Of a stretch of DNA of 18,803 nucleotides, positions 13,254 to 18,803 are shown piece by piece. A model generated the notes under the pieces. It saw only the letters and a program-made list of their open reading frames with translations. It was not told the DNA's origin and did not search any database. Each line of letters begins with the position of its first letter. The stretch's first letter is position 1. The stretch spans positions 1 through 18,803 of the forward strand of contig CATYXQ010000036.1 of the NCBI GenBank assembly GCA_958414825.1, in the 5' to 3' direction. A program made the translations under genes and the position numbers. Source of the stretch: an uncultured Eubacteriales bacterium. GTDB lineage: Bacteria > Bacillota > Clostridia > Oscillospirales > CAG-272.

Positions 13254-15467
13254 TTAATATAAAGAAACCTCAAATACGCGTATATTTTCCGCTCCGTTGG
13301 TCGCATGAAACAAAATTTTGACCCGGTCGGAAACCGACTGATTCAGGAGAACCGTGCAAACGCGGCGATAATTGCCCCGAACCTCGGAAAGAAGCCGGTA
13401 TGCTTTCCCGTCCTTCACAAGCACGTCAAAATCCCGCACGATTTCCGGCATGGCGTTATAATCATAGCTGTGCGAGTTCCCGTATACCCGATTCAAACAG
13501 GAATCAAAGGTCAACACCAGAGAGGAAAGCGCGCGCGGCGCGTCCAGCGTGATTTCGATAAATTCCCCGTCCACGCGATCGTCCGAAACCCAAAGATTGG
13601 TATTGTCATACGGCCGTTTGAAACCGTTGGTCATCTGCTCCGGCGCGTACAATTCGGCTCCGGGACACGCAAAACACAGACTGAATGCGGTTTGACGATA
13701 CATATATTCCTTAACGCAGCGCCGCTCGACATCCCATGTGGTTTCCCGCTCGTTCTTTCTGCGAATGAGCGTCAGCACCATCGGCTGCATCTTACGGCTG
13801 TATGCCAAAGAAAGCTCGCTGTTCTCTTCAAACTCTATGAATACATACCGGTTTTGCACATCGCCGCCGAGGGGAAGCGATATCCACGTTCCCTCGCCGT
13901 CCGTCCTGGAAATCAAAATCCGATTTTCATACACCAGCGTTTCGGGGTTATAGCTCTCATGATTGGCCGGCAGATAAAGTCGATACGAAAGCGCCGTATC
14001 CCGCTCCGCCTGCACAAGCAGTTCCAGGGATGAAAGCCGCTTACCGGCCGGCAACACAAGCGCCATGTTGTGCTCAAGCGCTTTATAACCGTCAGCCGTC
14101 CGAAGCGCAGAGGGCTTGACTGAGGAAACACAAAGCTTTGCCGTCTGCGCAAGGTCGGCGCTGTCCCGATAAGGATACCCCAAAACCGTGTGGTCGTTTT
14201 TGGTCAACAAAAAGCGCAGTTCATCCATGTGCGCCTTGTAGATCCCGCGCGGCGTCACACCGAGCTTGGCGCAAAGATGCGCCGCCGCGCCGACCGCATG
14301 ACCGACCATAGCAAGCGTCGCAATCAGACGTGTGGATCCGTGCGCGACGTGCGACGCAGACAGACAACGGCTTGCGACCAGCAGATTCTCCACGTTTTTG
14401 GAATAGCAGGCGCGCAGCGGAATTTCAAAAATGCCTTTTAAAATATAATGCCGGTTCTGAATGTCGTCCGAATAAACGCCCTCCAGCGCATGCAGGTCGA
14501 TTGACCAGCCGCCGTAAGCGATTACATCCTCAAAAATTGTCTGATTGACAATATCGTTTTCGGTCAGCACCACATCTCCGCGCAGACGGCGCCACTCGCG
14601 CTTGGAAGGCATGGAAGCCACAAAGGCGAGGTCATAATTTTCCGCCTCAAATTTCCCGCTGTTTTTGATATAGTCCCAGATGCCGTAAACAAAAGCGCGC
14701 TGTTCATTCATAATTTCCGTAAGCCCGCGCGTTTGATCCTTATCGCCGCCCAGTTCATAGTACCATTGATTGCGCGCAAAGTTATCCGGCGGAATGACCC
14801 TGTTGGCCAGCAGTTTCGTTTTGCGGATGTCCATGGCAAAATGCGGCGGTATGTATTTGACCGGTCTGCCCGTATCCGTACCGTAAAAAATCAGCGTGCT
14901 CGGCTGCACCCAATGATCCGCCGTCTCCGGCGCAATCATCTCGCCGTATTCTGCGCGGCTCTCCCGCCCGGTCATATATTCCGCACCCGCAAGATACCCA
15001 AGCGTACCGTCGCCCGTATCGTCGATGAAAATATTCGACGAAAATTCATACTGCTCCTCGCACAGAGAGGAAAGCGCCGAAACGGAAACAATCCGGTTGC
15101 TTTCGGTATTCGCAGCGTAAACCGTCGTATTGAGATAGAGATCAATATTTTCCTCCGCAAAAATAAAATCCATCAGTACAGCGTCCCAGATATACCGGTT
15201 CCCCTGCGGATTGCGGTGCAGATTTTCCAATAAAATTTCCTCGATAATGCCGTCCTCCCGCGCAAAAAAGTTGAACTCCTGCGCGCCGGTGGCGCCGTTT
15301 ACCGTGATATAATGCTCGGCGCTTGCGTTCCCCCCGATATAGCCCCGGTTGTTAATCAGAGCAATCTTGGATCCGAGGCGCGCCGCCGCGATTGCAGCGC
15401 ATACTCCCGAAAGACCTCCGCCGACGACTACACAGTCATACCGTTTTGAAATTTTTTCTACCTGCAT
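13254..15467 (-). CDS. FAD-dependent oxidoreductase (PF12831-type) with long C-terminal beta-rich region
   Basis: Predicted flavoenzyme of unknown substrate. The N-terminal dinucleotide-binding motif VVVGGGLSGVCAAIAAAR is at residues 13-30. It is followed by ALINNRGYIGGNASAEH, which fits the subfamily with GGNxSxE after the second strand; Asn39/Asn40 replace the acidic residue common elsewhere. FIDDTGDGTLGYLAGAEY (about 147-164) and the late FAD motif LLVASRCLSASHVAHGSTR with LAMVGHAVGAAAHL complete the FAD domain by about residue 425. Residues about 450-737 are beta-rich and lack recognisable motifs; related enzymes carry an extra beta-sandwich here. Members occur in carbohydrate-use loci of Bacteroides and Firmicutes. 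There is no signal peptide. The start ATG at 15467 has AAAGGAG 8 bases upstream. No terminator is evident downstream. Confidence 0.85.
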   Translation of the reverse strand: MQVEKISKRYDCVVVGGGLSGVCAAIAAARLGSKIALINNRGYIGGNASAEHYITVNGATGAQEFNFFAREDGIIEEILLENLHRNPQGNRYIWDAVLMDFIFAEENIDLYLNTTVYAANTESNRIVSVSALSSLCEEQYEFSSNIFIDDTGDGTLGYLAGAEYMTGRESRAEYGEMIAPETADHWVQPSTLIFYGTDTGRPVKYIPPHFAMDIRKTKLLANRVIPPDNFARNQWYYELGGDKDQTRGLTEIMNEQRAFVYGIWDYIKNSGKFEAENYDLAFVASMPSKREWRRLRGDVVLTENDIVNQTIFEDVIAYGGWSIDLHALEGVYSDDIQNRHYILKGIFEIPLRACYSKNVENLLVASRCLSASHVAHGSTRLIATLAMVGHAVGAAAHLCAKLGVTPRGIYKAHMDELRFLLTKNDHTVLGYPYRDSADLAQTAKLCVSSVKPSALRTADGYKALEHNMALVLPAGKRLSSLELLVQAERDTALSYRLYLPANHESYNPETLVYENRILISRTDGEGTWISLPLGGDVQNRYVFIEFEENSELSLAYSRKMQPMVLTLIRRKNERETTWDVERRCVKEYMYRQTAFSLCFACPGAELYAPEQMTNGFKRPYDNTNLWVSDDRVDGEFIEITLDAPRALSSLVLTFDSCLNRVYGNSHSYDYNAMPEIVRDFDVLVKDGKAYRLLSEVRGNYRRVCTVLLNQSVSDRVKILFHATNGAENIRVFEVSLY

Positions 15468-15509
15468 ACCGTACGCTCCTTTTAAAACAAGAAATCATTC
15501 TATAAAATC

Positions 15510-15515
15510 AGTATA
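15510..15515 (-). promoter_or_regulatory. Candidate extended -10 promoter for the FAD oxidoreductase gene
   Basis: On the minus strand, TGGTATACT ending at 15510 is a good extended -10. The position 17 bases upstream is a T-rich run instead of a TTGACA-like box. It lies between the upstream terminator and the start codon, which favours it. Confidence 0.4.
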
Positions 15516-15585
15516 CCATGCATTTCCGCCGAAAAAAAGGGCTTTTGTTGCGGCAATCTTTGCAATCTTTGTGAATATGAAAGAA

Positions 15586-15617
15586 TCCCTGCCGGTTTTA
15601 AAACATACCGGCAGGGA
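15586..15617 (-). terminator. Intrinsic terminator after the DUF4173 gene
   Basis: Perfect 11-bp stem TCCCTGCCGGT / ACCGGCAGGGA with a 10-base loop. On the minus strand it is followed by TTCTTTC. It lies 43 bases past the stop at 15661 and ends the HTH/DUF4173 operon. Confidence 0.78.
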
Positions 15618-15660
15618 CTTTGCGTTTTTTAATCTGCAGCGAACCGTAAGCGTATCCTTT

Positions 15661-17232
15661 TCACCATGTATTTACGCAGCGCTGCAAAATCTCATCGGCG
15701 TGCTGCCGCAGCAGGCGGTCCGCGTTCAAATAAGCGACATGTACGCCTCGGATATCACGGTTCTCCCACTTTTGTAATCTGTTGCCCTGAATATCGGCAT
15801 GCTGCCGCAAAATCCAATAGAGCATCTGGTATGCCTCCTCCGCCGTTTGCTCATCCTCGCCATGCGCAAGCTTTAGCAAAATCGGAACGGACGAATCGCC
15901 GCCGGCGCCGAGATAATCTACATCCAAATGGTCATGCATACCGCTCTGATAAGCGTAAAAGTTATAGCGTGCAGCCGTCGAATCAATATCTGCAAGCGCC
16001 GTAACCGCCATAATCAGACAGGCAGCCGTTATTATCATACGCATATAGGGGAAATGCACGCGAAAAAGCCGAATGATCACAGCCAGAAAGACAAAAAACA
16101 GAAACAGCATAAAAATTGAAGTGCCAAGCCGCAAAAACGTCAGGCCGTACTCTCCGATATACAAAAACATTTTTGCAATGGAGGCCGAAATCAGCAAAAT
16201 GGAAAAGGCCGAAATGAACAGCAAAAGAGCCCTTGTCAAAGGCGGCAGAACGCCTTCTTTGCGGCGTACAAAAAGATGAACCGCAAAAATCAGAATCAGA
16301 TTGATCACCGACACCGCGCACATCTCGCCGAATCCGCGGCGCGCATATTCGGAAAAGGTGTAGGCGTTTGGCAATTCCCCAAAAAATCCGTCAAAAAAAT
16401 ATCCCAACTGCGAAAATAAATAGACCGCATACAAAACAGAGACAGACAAAAGGATTGTATGGACGATCGTGGGATCGCAGACAGATATATATGCGTTTTG
16501 GCCAGCGGCGCGGTCGCTTGTATGGTTTTTTATCAATGCAAAAAGCATACTGAACACAAACAGCAGCAAAAGTCCGCCAAACAGTGCCGTTGCAAAAATT
16601 TCTCCCAAACGAATATCCAAAGAAGCGATCAGACCCTCAAACGCAGCGTCCGCGCTTTGAAGCAGGCCGAGCAATAAGGCAAACGCCGGAAGCGCCATCA
16701 GGAGCCCGACGAAAATTTTCAGCAATTTTTTCCCCAACCGCACTTTCTTACCGCCAAGCGAGCGCGCCGTATACAAGATATTTCCCCCGCCGATACCGAG
16801 CAGATAAAAAGGTGAAAACACAGCGTGCCAGTCACCGAGCGCGGGCTCGCGCAATCCGTATGCATCGACAAAGAAAAACGAAACGGCCATTACAAGAAAC
16901 AAAAGTTTCAATACCGAGAAAACAGAATTCGGGTAAATGGAAAAGCTGACCGCCACAGCAAAAGACGAAAGCAGACAGATAAGGTTGAACGGGCGGTAAT
17001 GCAAGCGGTCGCCGAGAAAAAACAGCGCGCATACAAGCGTCAAAACGAATGCGACGGCAAATCCGGCGGCAAATCCGCCGAACAGCGTAAAATTGGCCGC
17101 GAAAAGGCAGAGCGCCGTGAAAACATACAAATAAACATAATCGCGTTTCGTAGTCTGAGCAAGATGCAGAATCGGTTTGCCGGTTTCGGGATCGAATTTG
17201 TAATCGGCGGGAAACTGTTTTGAATCGTTCAT
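15661..17232 (-). CDS. DUF4173-family polytopic membrane protein
   Basis: Integral membrane protein of unknown function, 523 residues. After a polar N-terminus of about 30 residues, roughly 11-13 hydrophobic segments follow up to about residue 425. A soluble tail then carries the family-like stretch DIDSTAARYNFYAYQSGMHDHLDVDYL. The central SLGGKKVRLGKKLLKIFVGLLMALPAF followed by LLQSADAAFEGLI is characteristic of DUF4173. The start is ATG at 17232, sharing one base with the stop of the HTH gene (TGATG) and preceded by GGAGGAGAA. A longer in-frame reading to 17277 would lie inside the HTH gene and is rejected. Coupling to an HTH regulator and a DUF2975 protein suggests a regulated membrane or stress-response module; no reaction can be assigned. 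Confidence 0.82.
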   Translation of the reverse strand: MNDSKQFPADYKFDPETGKPILHLAQTTKRDYVYLYVFTALCLFAANFTLFGGFAAGFAVAFVLTLVCALFFLGDRLHYRPFNLICLLSSFAVAVSFSIYPNSVFSVLKLLFLVMAVSFFFVDAYGLREPALGDWHAVFSPFYLLGIGGGNILYTARSLGGKKVRLGKKLLKIFVGLLMALPAFALLLGLLQSADAAFEGLIASLDIRLGEIFATALFGGLLLLFVFSMLFALIKNHTSDRAAGQNAYISVCDPTIVHTILLSVSVLYAVYLFSQLGYFFDGFFGELPNAYTFSEYARRGFGEMCAVSVINLILIFAVHLFVRRKEGVLPPLTRALLLFISAFSILLISASIAKMFLYIGEYGLTFLRLGTSIFMLFLFFVFLAVIIRLFRVHFPYMRMIITAACLIMAVTALADIDSTAARYNFYAYQSGMHDHLDVDYLGAGGDSSVPILLKLAHGEDEQTAEEAYQMLYWILRQHADIQGNRLQKWENRDIRGVHVAYLNADRLLRQHADEILQRCVNTW

Positions 17233-17444
17233 CAGAAATTCTCCTCCGTGTATTCTAAAATATCGCCGGGTTGACAATCGAGCGTTTTACAAATGGCTTC
17301 CAGCGTCGAAAAGCGAATCGCTCTTGCCTTGCCCGTCTTGAGAATAGACAAATTGGCCTGCGTGATCCCGATTTTTTCGGCAAGCGCGCCCGAAGCAATC
17401 TTCTTTTTCGCCATCACGACGTCCAGATTGATACGTATCGGCAT
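17232..17444 (-). CDS. YozG-like Cro/C1-type HTH regulator
   Basis: A 70-residue single-domain DNA-binding protein. It reads INLDVVMAKKKIASGALAEKIGITQANLSILKTGKARAIRFSTLEAICKTLDCQPGDILEY over its core, split here by description: helix 2 GALAEKIG, turn, and recognition helix TQANLSILKTG. This matches the small HTH proteins that pair with DUF2975 membrane proteins across Firmicutes. The start ATG at 17444 has AGGAGG about 6 bases upstream. It begins 9 bases after the DUF2975 stop and is translationally coupled to the DUF4173 gene. Autoregulation is plausible because an inverted repeat TTTATCG/CGATAAA spans the operon -35 box. The family call is confident; the regulated genes beyond this operon are unknown. 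Confidence 0.92.
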   Translation of the reverse strand: MPIRINLDVVMAKKKIASGALAEKIGITQANLSILKTGKARAIRFSTLEAICKTLDCQPGDILEYTEENF

Positions 17445-17453
17445 GTAAACCTC

Positions 17454-17900
17454 CTAAATGGTCAAATCGTTTTCATCCTTCAGCAAAACGGCGGTCTCAA
17501 AGCAGTTTTTGACCACACGGACAATCAGCGCGACAAACGCCGCGCAAACCGCCAGAATGAAAAAAGGAAAATAGAAGAAACCGGCCGCTAAAAACAAAAG
17601 CGCCGCAATCAATACAAACCAGGAAATCCGGCGCAGCCGACGTACATTTAAGGAAACGAACACCTGTTTTTTACAGATACTGCGCAGCAATCCGAACAGG
17701 CAGACGATCGTACCAACTGCCAAAGGCGTAGCGCAATAAAATGTGAGAAGAATCGGAAGCAGCATGCTTTCCGGCCTATGGGTCGCTTGGATATACCAGC
17801 GCAGCAGTGCGGGCGCGCTCGGTACAAGCGCAAGAAGCAGACCTAAAAAAATCAATACAAAAATAAGCGACAATTTTGCAGAACGGTTTTTCCTTTCCAT
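17454..17900 (-). CDS. DUF2975 membrane protein
   Basis: A 148-residue integral membrane protein with four hydrophobic segments, at about residues 10-32, 46-70, 92-108 and 109-128, and a charged C-terminus. The family is repeatedly found directly upstream of a YozG-like HTH gene, exactly as here (9-base gap), and is thought to work with it, possibly by tethering or sensing at the membrane; this is not shown by the sequence. The start ATG at 17900 has GGAAAGGGA upstream. It is first in a three-gene operon driven by a fully consensus promoter at 17934-17962. Confidence 0.85.
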   Translation of the reverse strand: MERKNRSAKLSLIFVLIFLGLLLALVPSAPALLRWYIQATHRPESMLLPILLTFYCATPLAVGTIVCLFGLLRSICKKQVFVSLNVRRLRRISWFVLIAALLFLAAGFFYFPFFILAVCAAFVALIVRVVKNCFETAVLLKDENDLTI

Positions 17901-17933
17901 AATCTGAATCCCTTTCCAAATAATTACGGTTTT

Positions 17934-17962
17934 ATTATACGCATGATTTTATCGTTTGTCAA
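17934..17962 (-). promoter_or_regulatory. Consensus sigma-A promoter of the DUF2975-HTH-DUF4173 operon
   Basis: On the minus strand, -35 TTGACA (17962-17957), a 17-base spacer and -10 TATAAT (17939-17934): a perfect match to the housekeeping consensus. Such a strong promoter usually needs repression, which fits the operator candidate over its -35. Confidence 0.93.
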
Positions 17963-17980
17963 TAATAAAATAGCGATAAA
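17948..17980 (-). promoter_or_regulatory. Inverted repeat over the -35 box, candidate operator of the HTH protein
   Basis: TTTATCG (17948-17954) and CGATAAA (17974-17980) form a perfect 7-bp inverted repeat with a 19-base gap, centred at 17964 beside the -35 (17957-17962). Half-site centres are 26 bp apart. AT-richness makes a chance repeat possible. Confidence 0.4.
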
Positions 17981-17996
17981 CAGAAAAATATTTTTA

Positions 17997-18025
17997 TTGC
18001 GAAATGTGTAAACTTATGCTATTCT
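17997..18025 (+). promoter_or_regulatory. Promoter of the rightward small membrane protein gene
   Basis: -35 TTGCGA (17997-18002), a 17-base spacer and extended -10 TGCTATTCT ending at 18025. It diverges from the DUF2975 promoter, with 34 bases between the two -35 boxes. Confidence 0.6.
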
Positions 18026-18068
18026 ATAGTTGGGATTATTTTTATAACATTTAGGGGGAAATGTTTCA

Positions 18069-18727
18069 ATGGAACTGTATTCCTTTTTTCCGGATCAATG
18101 GATTGCCGAATCCGGCCTCGATGAAGCAAGTCTTCGATTTGCGGTCACCTTTTACGTGCTGATATTTGGGTTCGCGCTGCTCGTCGGATTGATTCATTAT
18201 ATTCTGTCCGGTATCGCCATACTCAATTTTGCAAAACGCACACATGTCAAAAACGGCTGGTTAGGATTCGTTCCCTTTGCCTCCCAATGGATGCTGGGAC
18301 GGCTGAGCGATGTCGGAAGCACGCGCAAAAAAGCGGAAATCAGCTTCTGACCCTGTATATTTTATTGAATGTATCGATTTTGACCTATATCGGAACCGTC
18401 GGTGCATTCGCCTTTCAAATGCTGCAAAATGAAAGCGCTTATACTGAATATCCCGATTCTTATTTTTACGGCGAGGTAGCCGCAATGATTGCAATGGCTG
18501 TAATCATGCTGATTCTCTCCATTACCTACATCGCGTTTTACCTGCTGACACTGTACCGCATCACCGACAATTTTTCGGGCGGTCACACAAGCAGCTTCTT
18601 TATCGGTATTTTTCTCGGATACGAATTTTTCCCACTAGCCATAGCCATCCTTTTACTGATTCTTTCAATGAAAGAACCGAAATTTAAAGAACCGCAGGTT
18701 CAGACGCCGCTCAGCGTACCCCGGTAA
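18069..18727 (+). pseudogene. Small polytopic membrane protein gene split by a -1 frameshift
   Basis: The first frame runs from ATG 18069 to TGA 18350 (93 residues). It contains one long membrane segment and HVKNGWLGFVPFASQWMLGRLSDVG, a typical mid-protein stretch. The second frame, shifted by -1, continues without a credible start of its own: after KSGNQLLTLYILLN it holds three more membrane segments and stops at 18727. Joining the frames at the A6 run 18327-18332 (one A added gives RKKSGNQLL) yields one protein of about 219 residues with four membrane segments and a Pro/Gln-rich tail. So one base is missing in this sequence, or the ribosome or polymerase slips. GGGGG lies 10 bases before the ATG, and a promoter and terminator are intact. 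The family is an unnamed group of clostridial membrane proteins I recognise only loosely. Confidence 0.75.
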
Positions 18728-18740
18728 ATCTATAAAACAA

Positions 18741-18779
18741 AAACGGCGGGAAAGAAATAAAATTTCTTTCCCGCCGTTT
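18741..18779 (+). terminator. Intrinsic terminator after the frameshifted membrane protein gene
   Basis: Perfect 18-bp stem AAACGGCGGGAAAGAAAT with its complement and a 3-base AAA loop, 13 bases after the stop. The distal arm ends in TTT followed by CTTATATT. Confidence 0.82.
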
Positions 18780-18803
18780 CTTATATTGAAAATATGCAAA
18801 TAC

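Overview
This window looks like chromosomal DNA from a spore-forming Firmicute of class Clostridia. The main support is a full-length SpoIVA, an agr-type peptide signalling locus, and a DUF2975/YozG-like HTH pair. GC content is moderate, ribosome binding sites are strong and purine-rich, and intrinsic terminators are frequent. I cannot name a genus from the sequence alone. No rRNA, tRNA, CRISPR array, insertion sequence or phage gene was recognised.

Layout. (1) 1-1765: a translationally coupled pair, a TIM-barrel sugar phosphate isomerase/epimerase followed by a 2-hydroxyacid dehydrogenase that runs off the left edge, with its own promoter and a leader hairpin. (2) 1769-3007: a two-cluster ferredoxin/FrhB-like iron-sulfur protein with its own terminator. 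(3) 3151-7657: a five-gene agr-like quorum-sensing operon transcribed leftward in the order agrA, agrC1, agrC2, agrB, agrD. It has a good sigma-A promoter, a LytTR-type direct repeat at 21-bp spacing and a strong terminator. (4) 7784-9380: spoIVA. (5) 9438-10318: a YczE/DUF6198-type membrane protein. (6) 10375-12041: the only intact rightward gene, a YtcJ-like amidohydrolase. (7) 12046-13214: a small lipoprotein with an Ada-like Cys/His cluster and an iron-sulfur flavoprotein. (8) 13254-15515: a large FAD-dependent oxidoreductase. (9) 15586-17962: a DUF2975 membrane protein, a YozG-like HTH regulator and a DUF4173 membrane protein in one tight operon. (10) 17997-18779: a divergent small membrane protein gene broken by a -1 frameshift in an A6 run.

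The most notable system is the agr-like locus. Its 40-residue AgrD has no Cys where the thiolactone Cys is expected. A Ser stands there, giving a predicted five-residue lactone ring STGLS that resembles the Ser-lactone signal of the Staphylococcus intermedius group. The locus also has two closely related AgrC receptors. One has a complete GHKL ATP-binding domain. The other keeps the sensor domain and phospho-acceptor His but has lost the N-box Asn and the glycines of the ATP lid. This suggests a signal-binding pseudokinase, a decoy, or a heterodimer partner.

How the parts work together: AgrB would process AgrD and help export the lactone. AgrC1, perhaps modulated by AgrC2, would sense it and phosphorylate AgrA. 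AgrA would act on the 21-bp-spaced repeat at the operon promoter. spoIVA lies directly upstream but is separated by a terminator and appears to have its own sporulation-type promoter, so a link between signalling and sporulation is only suggested by position.
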